Origin: Candidatus Saganbacteria bacterium
GTDB lineage: Bacteria; Margulisbacteria; WOR-1; O2-12-FULL-45-9; XYB2-FULL-48-7
Direction: 5' to 3'
Length of the DNA: 54,067 bases
Assembly: GCA_016939335.1 (NCBI GenBank)
Contig: JAFGHC010000019.1
Coordinates: 87,090-141,156, forward strand
Position numbers and translations under genes: made by a program. Shown one piece after another: positions 30,796 through 39,108 of the stretch. The notes under the pieces are model-generated. The model made no database searches, was not told the origin of the DNA, and was given only the letters and a program-made list of their open reading frames with translations. The number at the start of each line of letters is the position of its first letter. Positions within the stretch are counted from its first letter, which is position 1.

Positions 30796-31592
30796 AATTA
30801 AGAACAATCACGGCCCTGCTTGGCGTGCCGGTCATTCTCGCCTGTATTTTTTATGGCGGGTTCCCCTTTCTCATCCTGGTCCTGGCGCTGGCGCTGCTCG
30901 CCGTCAACGAGTTCTACAACCTGATGATGAAGAAAGGTTTTTTCCCGGCCTATTACGTCGGCAACGCGATCACCGCTTCGTTCGTTATCTTTGCTTATTA
31001 CGCCCTCAAGCGGAACTGGGAGCCCGGGCACTCGGCGATCCTGACGCTGGCCGCGGCGATCGCCATGATCTCGGGCGTCTTCCTGAAGCGGGAAAAGGAC
31101 ACGATCGTGGACGTGGCGGTGACGATCCTCGGCATGGTTTACGTCGGCTGGTTCCTGAGCTACCTCTTTTTCATCCGCAGCCTGACCGAGCACGGCGGCT
31201 ACCTGTTCTTCCTGGTCTTTACCGTCTGGGCGATGGACATCGCGGCCTACCTGGCCGGGCGCGTCTTTGGCCACACGCCGCTGATGCCGTCGGTCTCCCC
31301 GAAGAAGACCTGGGAGGGGGCGCTGGCCGGGTTTGTAGTTTGTTTGATCGCCGCCGCGATCTTTTCCCAGACGGCACAGCTGGCCATCGGCCACGCGCTG
31401 ATCCTCGGCGCGCTGATCGGCATCTTCGGCCAGATCTCCGACCTGATCGAATCGCTGATCAAGCGCGAGGCCGGCGCCAAAGACTCCTCCGACCTGATCC
31501 CCGGCCACGGCGGGGTGCTCGACCGGATCGACTCGTTTGTCCTGACCGCGCCGCTGATGTACTATTACTTGATACTTTTTGTGCTGAAGTAA
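30792..31592 (+). CDS. cdsA: Phosphatidate cytidylyltransferase
   Basis: A 266-residue polytopic membrane enzyme making CDP-diacylglycerol. It has about eight hydrophobic segments and the C-terminal signature SPKKTWEGALAGFV followed by SSDLIPGHGGVLDRIDSFV. Overlaps the uppS stop (ATGA). Its stop codon starts a heptamer repeat (TAACGAG units). Confidence 0.94.
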   Translation: MKLRTITALLGVPVILACIFYGGFPFLILVLALALLAVNEFYNLMMKKGFFPAYYVGNAITASFVIFAYYALKRNWEPGHSAILTLAAAIAMISGVFLKREKDTIVDVAVTILGMVYVGWFLSYLFFIRSLTEHGGYLFFLVFTVWAMDIAAYLAGRVFGHTPLMPSVSPKKTWEGALAGFVVCLIAAAIFSQTAQLAIGHALILGALIGIFGQISDLIESLIKREAGAKDSSDLIPGHGGVLDRIDSFVLTAPLMYYYLILFVLK

Positions 31593-31624
31593 CGAGAATG
31601 GAGTAACGAGTAACGAGAATGGGG
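31590..31624. repeat. Heptamer array at cdsA-nadC junction
   Basis: Five 7-base units in register: TAACGAG occurs three times (31590, 31604, 31611), with AATGGAG and AATGGGG units between and after. The first unit contains the cdsA stop and the last contains the nadC ATG. Confidence 0.75.
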
Positions 31625-32464
31625 AACAAATTAACTAAAGTTGCGGACTTTTTGGTCAAGCTGGCGCTGGCGGAGGATGTCGGGCACGGCGACATCACGA
31701 CCAGGGCGGTCGTGGACAAAGAAGCAAGAGCGAAGGCGGTCGTGACCGTCAAAGAGGACGGGGTGATCGCCGGGCTGGGGATCGCCGCCGAAGTGTTCCG
31801 CCATCTTGATCGCCGGGTCCGCTTTTCTCCCAGAGTGAGGGACGGCGCGGCGGTCAAAAAAGGCAAAGTGATCGCGGTCGTGTCCGGCCCGGCCCGCGCG
31901 ATCCTGACCGGCGAGCGGACCGCCTTGAACTTCCTCCAGCATCTTTCCGGAATAGCGACGTTAACCGAACAATTTGTGTCGCGGGTCGCGGGTCGCGGGT
32001 CGCGGGTCAAGATTCTCGATACACGCAAAACGGCTCCCGGCCTGCGGGTGCCCGAGAAATACGCGGTCAGGTGCGGCGGCGGGGTCAACCATCGTCTCGG
32101 CCTCTACGACGCCATCCTGATCAAGGACAATCATATTAAGTTAGCAAGGGGGATACAAAAGGCGGTTCAAAGGGCAAGGGATGAGGGAAAGGGCAAGAAG
32201 ATTGAAGTTGAAGCAAAAACGGTTGGACAAGTTAAAGAAGTGATCGCGGCCGGAGCCGACAGGGTTTTGCTTGATAATATGAGCCGCAAGACGATGAAAG
32301 AAGCGGTCAAGCTCTGTAAAAAAGCCGGAGTGAAAACCGAAGCTTCGGGCGGAGTTGATTTAAGCAACGTTGCCGCGATCGCGCGGACCGGCGTCGACTT
32401 CATCTCGATCGGGGCGCTGACGCACTCGGCCCCGGCCCTTGATATTAACCTGAAGATCAAATAA
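31619..32464 (+). CDS. nadC: Nicotinate-nucleotide pyrophosphorylase (carboxylating)
   Basis: A 281-residue quinolinate phosphoribosyltransferase of NAD synthesis. LALAEDVGHGDITTRAVV, ERTALNFLQHLSGIATLT, KILDTRKTAPGLR, AVRCGGGVNHRLGLYDAILIKDNH and EASGGVDLSNV are family blocks. Between EQFV and KILDTRKT the gene carries four exact copies of a heptamer (31981-32008), adding about two residues relative to the usual spacing. Start lies in a second heptamer array. Confidence 0.96.
   Translation: MGNKLTKVADFLVKLALAEDVGHGDITTRAVVDKEARAKAVVTVKEDGVIAGLGIAAEVFRHLDRRVRFSPRVRDGAAVKKGKVIAVVSGPARAILTGERTALNFLQHLSGIATLTEQFVSRVAGRGSRVKILDTRKTAPGLRVPEKYAVRCGGGVNHRLGLYDAILIKDNHIKLARGIQKAVQRARDEGKGKKIEVEAKTVGQVKEVIAAGADRVLLDNMSRKTMKEAVKLCKKAGVKTEASGGVDLSNVAAIARTGVDFISIGALTHSAPALDINLKIK
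31981..32008. repeat. Four exact GCGGGTC heptamers inside nadC
   Basis: GCGGGTC is repeated four times without error, encoding RVAGRGSRV. Because 7 is not a multiple of 3, a change of one unit would shift the nadC frame; this is a candidate mutable tract. Confidence 0.9.
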
Positions 32465-32590
32465 ACTTCCAGCCTCAAACCTCCAACTTCCAAACAAATA
32501 TCAATAAGCAAATATCAATCTCCAAAACATTTGTGATTTGCCTTTTGGCCCTTGCCATTTGTTTGGATGTTTGAGGTTGGAAGTTGGGAT
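32465..32590. repeat. Heptamer-periodic repeat element, copy 2 (nadC-uvrD junction, inverted)
   Basis: The 126 bases are 18 units of 7 in one register and begin at the base after the nadC stop. The sequence is the reverse complement of the element at 29949-30088 with only a handful of differences over about 110 bases. Its last unit, TTGGGAT, supplies a likely -35 for uvrD. Confidence 0.87.
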
Positions 32591-32613
32591 TTCGAGCCCA
32601 TCTTTGCTATAAT
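32584..32613 (+). promoter_or_regulatory. Putative uvrD promoter using repeat-borne -35
   Basis: TTGGGA (32584-32589, end of the repeat element), 18-base spacer, TATAAT (32608-32613). Transcription would start close to the ATG at 32624. Confidence 0.55.
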
Positions 32614-32623
32614 GAAGTGTCCA

Positions 32624-34738
32624 ATGCCTCATAAGTACGTTCTCAAATCCCATTTTGGCGCGGAGAATAATTTCCGCATCAACTACCAGGCCGACCTGAC
32701 CGAGGAGCAGCTGCCGATCGCCACCGCGCCCGGCGGGCCGATGCTGGTGATCGCCGGCGCCGGCAGCGGCAAGACCCGCACCGTCACTTACCGGGTCGCT
32801 TACCTGGTCGAATCGGGCGTCCCCCTCGACCGGATCCTGCTTGTCACCTTTACCAACAAAGCGGCCAAAGAGATGCTCTCGCGCGTCGAGCTCCTTTTGA
32901 AGCGCGATGTCAAGGGGATCATGGGCGGCACCTTCCACCACGTCGGGAATTTGATGCTGCGGAAAAACGCCAAGTGCATCGGTTACGAACCGAACTTCAC
33001 CATCCTCGACCGCGCCGACTCCAAAGACCTGATCGATGCCTGCCTCGGCGAAGCCAAGATCGACGTCAAGGCCAGGCGTTTTCCCAAGGGCGAGGCGCTG
33101 CAGGACATTTACAGCCTGTCGCTCAATACCAACCGGACGATCACCGACGTCATCGCCTACAACTACGCGCAGTTCGAGTCAATGACGGAGGAGATCGAAG
33201 GCGTTTTCAACCTTTACGTCCAGCGCAAGCGGAAGAACAACCTGATGGACTTTGACGACCTGCTCTACCTCTGGCACAAGCTGCTGGCCGAGAACCGGGA
33301 CGTGGCCGGCCAGTACGCCGCCAAGTTCCTGCACGTCCTGGTTGACGAATATCAGGACACTAATCTTTTGCAGGCCAAGATCATCAATCTACTGGCCGCG
33401 AAGCACCGCAACCTGATGGTGGTCGGCGACGACAGCCAGTCGATCTACAGCTTCCGCGGGGCGCACTTCAAGAACATCATCAATTTCCCCAAGGTCTACC
33501 CCGACGCGCGCCTCTATAAGCTGGAGGTCAACCACCGCTCGACGCCCGAGATCCTCGCCATCGCCAACACGGCGATCACGCTGGCCAAGGAAAAATTCGA
33601 CAAGAGTTTGCGCACCAACCGCCCGAGCGGCCAGAAACCGGTCGTGGCGCCGCTGACCACCGTTTACGAGCAGGCGGCCTTTGTGGCGCAGCGGCTGCTG
33701 GAGCTGCGCGAGGAAGGGCAGTCGCTCAACGACATGGCGGTCCTTTACCGCTCGCATTACCAGTCGCTGGAGGTCCAGATGGAGCTGACCAAGCGCGGCA
33801 TCCCGTTCGAGGTCCGCTCCGGCCTCCGCTTTTTCGAAGAAGCGCACATCAAGGACGTGATCGCCTACCTCAAAGTCTTCCATAATCCGAATGACGAGCT
33901 CTCCTGGGGCCGGGTCCTCAAGCTCCTCCCCAAGGTCGGCCCCCGGACGGCGGAGAAAATTTTTCAGTTCATCTGCCAGGCGGGCGACCCGCGGGAAACC
34001 ATCGCGCAGGACGGCGTATTAAAAGTAATTCCCGGCGGCGGCGAGCGATCGTTCAAGCAATTCCAGGCGCTGATGGCGCAGCTCAAGGAAAAACGGGACA
34101 AGCCGGCCGAGATGATCAAGGCGGTCAGCGAATCAAACTACGCCGATCATTTAAAAGAGCAGTACCCCAATTACCGCGAGCGGCTCGAGGACCTGGAACA
34201 GCTCGGCAGTTACGCCACGCAGTACAAATCGCTCGAAGAGCTGTTGAGCTCCCTGGCGCTTGCTTCGGGGATCGAAGCGGAGACGATCGTCGAGGCGGGC
34301 GAGACGGGGGAGAAAGAAGCCTGCGTCCTGACGACGGTCCACCAGGCCAAGGGGCTGGAGTGGAAGAGCGTCTTTCTCGTCTGGCTGGCCGACGGGCGGT
34401 TCCCTTCTTATTTGAGTTTTGACAAAGAAGAGGAGATGGAAGAGGAGCGGCGGCTGTTTTACGTTGCCGTGACCCGCGCCAAGGACGAGCTTTATCTCCT
34501 TTATCCGCTGATCTATTCCGGCTACGACGGCGAAGTGCTGATGAAAGTTTCCCGCTATTTGGAGGAGCTGCCGAGCTGGGCTTACGATAAATGGGAAGTG
34601 GAAGAATCCCTCGACTCGTCCGCCTGCGGCGGACTCGCTCGGGATGAAGAAGCAGTTGACCTTAGCGAGTACCGCGAGATCAAGATAAAAAACAGGGGCG
34701 ATTTTGAGGCGATCGACATCAAAGAGCTGTTCGCTTAG
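32624..34738 (+). CDS. UvrD/PcrA-family ATP-dependent DNA helicase
   Basis: A 704-residue superfamily 1A helicase. NYQADLTEEQLPIA (Q motif), GAGSGKTRTVTYRVAYLV (Walker A), VDEYQDTN (Walker B), GDDSQSIYSFRGA, VNHRSTPEI, TVHQAKGLEWKSVFL and FYVAVTRAKDELYLLYP are motifs I-VI. The start MPHKYV at 32624 is chosen because the upstream open frame is repeat DNA. A candidate near-leaderless promoter precedes it. Function in repair or replication-fork clearance is from the family. Confidence 0.93.
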   Translation: MPHKYVLKSHFGAENNFRINYQADLTEEQLPIATAPGGPMLVIAGAGSGKTRTVTYRVAYLVESGVPLDRILLVTFTNKAAKEMLSRVELLLKRDVKGIMGGTFHHVGNLMLRKNAKCIGYEPNFTILDRADSKDLIDACLGEAKIDVKARRFPKGEALQDIYSLSLNTNRTITDVIAYNYAQFESMTEEIEGVFNLYVQRKRKNNLMDFDDLLYLWHKLLAENRDVAGQYAAKFLHVLVDEYQDTNLLQAKIINLLAAKHRNLMVVGDDSQSIYSFRGAHFKNIINFPKVYPDARLYKLEVNHRSTPEILAIANTAITLAKEKFDKSLRTNRPSGQKPVVAPLTTVYEQAAFVAQRLLELREEGQSLNDMAVLYRSHYQSLEVQMELTKRGIPFEVRSGLRFFEEAHIKDVIAYLKVFHNPNDELSWGRVLKLLPKVGPRTAEKIFQFICQAGDPRETIAQDGVLKVIPGGGERSFKQFQALMAQLKEKRDKPAEMIKAVSESNYADHLKEQYPNYRERLEDLEQLGSYATQYKSLEELLSSLALASGIEAETIVEAGETGEKEACVLTTVHQAKGLEWKSVFLVWLADGRFPSYLSFDKEEEMEEERRLFYVAVTRAKDELYLLYPLIYSGYDGEVLMKVSRYLEELPSWAYDKWEVEESLDSSACGGLARDEEAVDLSEYREIKIKNRGDFEAIDIKELFA

Positions 34739-34767
34739 CGCGGGTGTTATAATAAGCGCGGGAAAAA

Positions 34768-35895
34768 ATGCTTAAGAAAATCGGCCTGTCGGCAATCGTT
34801 CTCCTGGCGGCATATTTCCTTTATGCCTGCGGCGACGTGGAGAACAGCGTCAACGGCAAGACTGTTGCCAGCGTGAGCCTTTCCCCCGCATCCTTTGCCG
34901 GCAAGGTCGGCAGTCAGGAAGCTTTTTATTGCGTTGCCACTTTTACCGACGGGACGAACGGCCAACTGATCCCCTCCTGGGAGGTGACGGGCGGGATCGG
35001 GACGGTCTTGAAGGTCGGCTACGCCGGCATTTTTACCGCCTCAAAGGCCGGGACGGGCGAGGTCCGCGCGGTTTACGCCGCGTATACGGCGTCCGCTACG
35101 TTGGCGGTCTCCGCCGCGCCGACGCCCGAGCCGAACGGCCTGGCCAGCCTCGAAGTATCTCCTTCTTATATTGATCTGCCGGTCAACGGCAGCCAGGTTT
35201 TTGCCGTACTTGGTTTTAACGCTTCAGGGGAAAGTGTCGATTTCACCCCGGCGTGGAGCCTGACCGGCTTGGTCGGCACGTTCACTTCAAGCGGCAAGAT
35301 CGCTACACTCGAGGCGACGACTGCCGGCACGGCGGTCATTACCTGTTCTTCGGGCGAGATCGTGACCACAGTGCCGGTCACGGTCGAGGGGGCAGAGGTC
35401 ATTATTACGGCGGAAGCCGACACTTACGTTGACGAGTCCAGCCCGACGACGACCGAAGAGGGGCAAACATTTATTAAGGCCGGCTACAACTCCGCAACAG
35501 GGAAATATTTTGAGGCCTATCTGCGCTTCTCCCTGGCCTCGCTGCCGGCCGGCATCGTCTCGATCGAGTCGGTCACGCTCAAGCTTTATCCCAGCTCGGC
35601 CGACTCGCCCAATTTCCAGTTCTATAATTTGAACTCCCCGCTGACCGCCGAATCGGTCACCTGGAACACCAAACCGGCCGACGGCAGTCTTATTCTCTCC
35701 GGGAACTTTTCCGCCGGCGGGTATAACAACATCTCCGACCCCGTTTTGCTGACAACGATCAGGGGTTGGTACGCCACGCCGGCGACCAACTTCGGCCTGG
35801 CGCTCCGTCAGGACAGCGTCACGAACGGCCTGGTCACCATCTTGAGCAAGGAAAACGGCGCCAACCCGCCGGTTTTGCAGATTATTTATAAGTAG
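34768..35895 (+). CDS. Lipoprotein with Ig-like (BIG2-type) repeats and DNRLRE domain
   Basis: A 375-residue secreted lipoprotein. Lipobox at LYAC (Cys21) after a hydrophobic signal. Two Ig-like repeats follow (VASVSLSPASFAGKVGSQEAFYCVATF and LASLEVSPSYIDLPVNGSQVFAVLGF). The C-terminal ~170 residues form a DNRLRE-type domain (ADTYVDESSPTTTEEGQTFIKAG...AYLRFSLASLPAG). Probably an envelope adhesion or structural protein. TATAAT at 34748-34753 lies 14 bases before the ATG. Confidence 0.8.
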   Translation: MLKKIGLSAIVLLAAYFLYACGDVENSVNGKTVASVSLSPASFAGKVGSQEAFYCVATFTDGTNGQLIPSWEVTGGIGTVLKVGYAGIFTASKAGTGEVRAVYAAYTASATLAVSAAPTPEPNGLASLEVSPSYIDLPVNGSQVFAVLGFNASGESVDFTPAWSLTGLVGTFTSSGKIATLEATTAGTAVITCSSGEIVTTVPVTVEGAEVIITAEADTYVDESSPTTTEEGQTFIKAGYNSATGKYFEAYLRFSLASLPAGIVSIESVTLKLYPSSADSPNFQFYNLNSPLTAESVTWNTKPADGSLILSGNFSAGGYNNISDPVLLTTIRGWYATPATNFGLALRQDSVTNGLVTILSKENGANPPVLQIIYK

Positions 35896-35972
35896 GCTTC
35901 TTTTTCTGCCGGCCTTAACCTCTCAAGGGGCGGATTTCGATGGGGTGGAGGGATTATCGAGGCCTTTTTACT

Positions 35973-36653
35973 TTAAAAGTCCCACTTCGCGTTGATGAAG
36001 GGGAGAAAGTTGGCCCGCCGGTCGCTGGAATCGGACGAATAGAAAAGGCCGCCCAGGGCGACGGTCATATTGCCGGCGACATAGTCGCCGCCGACGGCAA
36101 TTTCGGAGCTCCGGCCGATCGGCACCCAATTTGAGTAGGCTTCGAGATAGAAGCGGACGGCATCACTCTGGTTGGTGATAATCCCGGCTTTTAGGCCGAT
36201 CCCGGGCGTATTGATCGGATTAGCCGTGGCGACGGTCGTGTCGTTGAAATTGGAGGTCTGCTTGATCCCGCCGGTTATGATAAAGTTGCCGTCAGAGACC
36301 GCCCGCGAGACATTAAGCGCCACGTCGGTTGAAATGGGGGTGCTGGCGGCCAGCGGATAATAGAGTGAGCCGCTAAGCGCGATTTGAAAAGGCCGGAGAT
36401 CTGATTCTTCGAGCAGGACGCATTTGGCGTAAACGTTGGGCACCTGGACCATATCGAGTATCGCGTTGGTCCCCAACTGAAACCGGTCGGACAAGCCGTA
36501 ATTGGCCCAGCCGATAATGGTGACCTCCCACGTCCCGGGCTTCAGGTTATAAGCGGTCTCGGAGAAGAGTGACCAGGCCGGTCTGGCGGGCGCGGCCAAA
36601 CCCTGCGAACATAGCAAAATTAACAGGCCGATAACGATGATGAAGCTTTTCAT
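35973..36653 (-). CDS. Secreted outer-membrane beta-barrel-like protein
   Basis: A 226-residue protein with a signal peptide (MKSFIIVIGLLILLCSQGLAA) and alternating strands such as WEVTIIGWANYGLSDRFQLG and GLKAGIITNQSDAVRFYLEAYSNW, ending in KWDF with terminal Phe, typical of outer-membrane barrels. Family not recognised. Convergent with the Ig-like lipoprotein. Confidence 0.68.
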   Translation of the reverse strand: MKSFIIVIGLLILLCSQGLAAPARPAWSLFSETAYNLKPGTWEVTIIGWANYGLSDRFQLGTNAILDMVQVPNVYAKCVLLEESDLRPFQIALSGSLYYPLAASTPISTDVALNVSRAVSDGNFIITGGIKQTSNFNDTTVATANPINTPGIGLKAGIITNQSDAVRFYLEAYSNWVPIGRSSEIAVGGDYVAGNMTVALGGLFYSSDSSDRRANFLPFINAKWDF

Positions 36654-36712
36654 TGGTTCCTCCTTGTATCGATCGGAATTATAACATGGCGGAGGGCAGG
36701 AAGCGGAGCTGG

Positions 36713-36761
36713 AAATACGAAATCCGAAGTAAATTATAAATTCGAAGCGCTAAATTCGTTT
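36713..36761. repeat. Degenerate heptamer array upstream of tRNA-Glu
   Basis: Seven 7-base units in register, including AAATACG, AAATCCG, TTATAAA, TTCGAAG and CGCTAAA. More diverged than the other arrays, so the call rests on the shared period and register. Otherwise the 36654-36845 gap holds only the tRNA promoter. Confidence 0.5.
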
Positions 36762-36795
36762 TGAGCGCTTTTTGGACAAAAGCCCTTATTCTTTC

Positions 36796-36825
36796 TTGAA
36801 TGAACCTCTGATCTTCTGATATACT
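36796..36825 (+). promoter_or_regulatory. Putative tRNA-Glu promoter
   Basis: TTGAAT (36796-36801), 18-base spacer, TATACT (36820-36825), ending 20 bases before the tRNA. Confidence 0.5.
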
Positions 36826-36845
36826 GATATTCTGCCGTTCAGCAC

Positions 36846-36920
36846 GGCCCCATCGTCTAGGGGTTAGGACACCAGCTTTTCAAGCTGAGAACCGGGGTTC
36901 GATTCCCCGTGGGGCTACCA
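36846..36920 (+). tRNA. tRNA-Glu (anticodon TTC)
   Basis: A 75-base cloverleaf including an encoded CCA. Acceptor GGCCCCA pairs with TGGGGCT (G-U at the end); the D-arm contains TAGGGGTTAGGA; the anticodon stem CCAGC/GCTGA-type arm has loop TTTTCAA with anticodon TTC; the T-arm is CCGGG-GTTCGAT-TCCCCG-like. It marks the left edge of an AT-rich stretch of small genes. Confidence 0.96.
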
Positions 36921-37037
36921 CTTTACGATTTGACTGCTTCTACTCGTTTACCACCAACCAGAAGCGGATCGTGTATTCAGTTCGGTCAAATTTCTTTGCT
37001 AATTTGCTAACGGTGTAAAATTCTATGCTTTTGCCCA

Positions 37038-37268
37038 TTATTTCTTTTTTTGCATACTATTTTCAATGGCAATAGCAATAAACCATGCGATTGCCGCTGA
37101 AATTGCCCCCGCAACACCCGCACCTAATACACCACCGCTTGGAAGCCATACGCCGAACATTCTTCCAATAAATGTTCCGGTAAAATTCATCAATATTGAC
37201 ACAAGACCAAATGTAATAATACAAAATATAATATAAAACCTTGTTGAATACTGCTTCGTCTTTTTCAT
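37038..37268 (-). CDS. Small membrane protein, unknown
   Basis: A 76-residue protein with two hydrophobic segments (FYIIFCIITFGLVSILMNFTG and VLGAGVAGAISAAIAWFIAIAI) and Lys-rich ends (MKKTKQ, QKKK). AAGGGGGC lies upstream of the ATG. AT-rich codon use unlike the core genes. The 37269-37427 gap upstream shows no further feature. Confidence 0.55.
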   Translation of the reverse strand: MKKTKQYSTRFYIIFCIITFGLVSILMNFTGTFIGRMFGVWLPSGGVLGAGVAGAISAAIAWFIAIAIENSMQKKK

Positions 37269-37427
37269 AATATGCCCCCTTTATTAGACATAATATATCT
37301 TAACATAGCATAGCAATCAAGGGAGTGACCAGCAATGATCGAGCGAAACCGCACCAATGATTATTTTTCAAAAGGGGGATCGGGGGAAGGCCGCGATCAT
37401 CCCGCGCGTTGTGAAAATATACAAGCG

Positions 37428-37796
37428 TTATCCGAAGAAATAGTATATCTTGAATTTGTTGTAATCGTTCAATCTTCGGGATAATTCCGGCACGCGCCCT
37501 GTCTTATAGACATCATCAATTATTCTTGCCCGCGCCTTTATTTGCTTTTCGAGCCGTGCCAATTCATCTTTTGCCAATTCAACTATTTCTTTTTCGGTTT
37601 TCCCTTCAATATCACGCCTGCGACTTGCTTGATCACTAGCGTGATAGGGCGAATATATTCTTATATATTCTTCCTTTACGGCATGGAATAGTTCCTTTTT
37701 GTATTCAATTCTTCTTTGGATAATAAAAACTATCCATGTGGATAAAATAGCGATGCAAGTAAGTATAATTCCAATAACGGCGATGTTTATTCCCAT
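37428..37796 (-). CDS. Small membrane-anchored coiled-coil protein, unknown
   Basis: A 122-residue protein: N-terminal membrane helix (INIAVIGIILTCIAILSTWIVFII) followed by a charged helical region (EIVELAKDELARLEKQIKARARIID). The ATG at 37796 is favoured over 37841, because TATAAT on the minus strand (37808-37803) lies six bases upstream, placing the transcript start at the ATG. AT-rich, probably acquired. It contains an isolated perfect DnaA box (37737-37745), expected by chance. Confidence 0.5.
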   Translation of the reverse strand: MGINIAVIGIILTCIAILSTWIVFIIQRRIEYKKELFHAVKEEYIRIYSPYHASDQASRRRDIEGKTEKEIVELAKDELARLEKQIKARARIIDDVYKTGRVPELSRRLNDYNKFKIYYFFG

Positions 37797-37925
37797 GTCT
37801 GAATTATACGCCGCCGGATCAGGCAAGGCAAAGGGCATCAATCGAACTCACAAGGGCATCGGGGAATGATATGCTTATGATCAGTTCCGACAAGTTTGAA
37901 ACGCATCCCGTTGGGGCTATAAATT

Positions 37926-38612
37926 TTACAACGACTCCGATAATCTAAAGCCTAAAAAGGCCGACCAGGTGGACCCCATTGACGGGAAAATAGTATAAGC
38001 GGCGCCGGTCACCAGTGAGGTTTCTCCCCACAATTTTACAGTTCCTTCGACCAGCGAGTTCACGCCGAAACGGTTCTCCTGCAGGAATCCGGGAGCGGCG
38101 CATGCGGCCAGATGATTATCGTGCTCGGTGTTGCCGCTGCCGACCAAATGCCCGTTTTGAGCCGGCGCCGAACAATAATCGATGCGCGACCAGACCAGGC
38201 CGGATCCCGCCGAAACCGAAAGCCGCTGGCTCAAGTCGAGGGTGTAGGTCAGATGCAATTTGAGCCGGTATACGGAAGACCGCATAACGACGGTGGCATA
38301 ATCACCGGCTTTGGCGCCGGCCTGCATCGCCTCCGCGTCCGTCGTCGTCCGATCGACGAAAGGGGCGTCGGCTATGCCGACACCCAATCTGGCTCCCAGA
38401 CCGGAAGGGGAAATTATGCCGATGTCGGCGGCAAATTCGAACGTATAGTTATCCCCGGCGGTGGCGGGGACTGTGGCCGTTTTCCCGTCAGGCGAAGTAA
38501 TCTCCAGTTTTCTGGACCCTTCGGGGGTCCCGCCGACGTTGCCGTCCGCGGTGAAACTTAATGAGCCGTACATCCGCCAGGGACTTCCTGAAACACCATT
38601 GATATCTGACAT
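37926..38612 (-). CDS. Beta-barrel-like protein without a recognisable signal peptide
   Basis: A 228-residue protein rich in Gly, Ser and Thr with alternating strand patterns (YRLKLHLTYTLDLSQRLSVSAGSGLVW, TVKLWGETSLVTGAAYTIFP) and a C-terminal FLGFRLSESL. It starts MSDINGVSGSPW and lacks a hydrophobic signal, odd for an outer-membrane protein. It may start elsewhere, use another secretion route or be a fragment. Family unknown. Confidence 0.5.
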   Translation of the reverse strand: MSDINGVSGSPWRMYGSLSFTADGNVGGTPEGSRKLEITSPDGKTATVPATAGDNYTFEFAADIGIISPSGLGARLGVGIADAPFVDRTTTDAEAMQAGAKAGDYATVVMRSSVYRLKLHLTYTLDLSQRLSVSAGSGLVWSRIDYCSAPAQNGHLVGSGNTEHDNHLAACAAPGFLQENRFGVNSLVEGTVKLWGETSLVTGAAYTIFPSMGSTWSAFLGFRLSESL

Positions 38613-38672
38613 ACCACATATTTATCAGATCGATCCGCTCGAAATTTCAGGCGAATTAGGAGTAACCGGCCG

Positions 38673-39107
38673 CTATAACTTTATATACTCCTTCGGCGCG
38701 AAGTTCGTCGCCATCGTCCAGACCACGGCTTGGGCGTGCTTCAGGCGGTAAACTTTAAACTCGTTATAAAAATCGGGCACGAGCCCGGCCGCGCGCCATT
38801 TGCGGACGAACTCGCGCGTCGGGTGAGCGGCAACCTCGTCTTTATAAGCCTTGTCCTCGATCTCCTCCAGCTTGCCAGATACCCGGACCTGAACATTGCT
38901 GTGGAAATCGTTGAAACAAAGCTCGGCTTTCGGGTTCCGCTTGAGCTGGGCGTAAACGTCCTTCATGCTGCCGGTGTGGAAGACGATCCCGTCGTCATCA
39001 GCGCGGTAGAGAAACATCCCCCGGCAGCGCGGCTGGTCCCCCTCAACGGTAGCGAGATGAAAAGCGGGGTTCTTATTGATCAATTCAAAGATCTCGGCTT
39101 TGTTCAT
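38673..39107 (-). CDS. Pyridoxamine 5'-phosphate oxidase-like flavin-binding protein
   Basis: A 144-residue split-barrel protein: NKNPAFHLATVEGDQPRCRGMFLYRADDDGIVFHTGSMKDVYAQLKRNPKAELCF is the PNPOx-like FMN-binding pattern. It may be a flavin-dependent reductase or heme-degradation relative; substrate unknown. It lies immediately downstream of the large P-loop ATPase (one base gap) but with more native GC content. Confidence 0.8.
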   Translation of the reverse strand: MNKAEIFELINKNPAFHLATVEGDQPRCRGMFLYRADDDGIVFHTGSMKDVYAQLKRNPKAELCFNDFHSNVQVRVSGKLEEIEDKAYKDEVAAHPTREFVRKWRAAGLVPDFYNEFKVYRLKHAQAVVWTMATNFAPKEYIKL

Positions 39108-39108
39108 T

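Noticed and set aside
36921-37037. Integrase or attachment site downstream of tRNA-Glu
   Set aside because: No second copy of the tRNA 3' end and no recombinase frame was found in the following AT-rich stretch.
37737-37745. Fifth perfect DnaA box
   Set aside because: Isolated; about 0.4 perfect boxes are expected by chance in this window, so one single site carries no weight.
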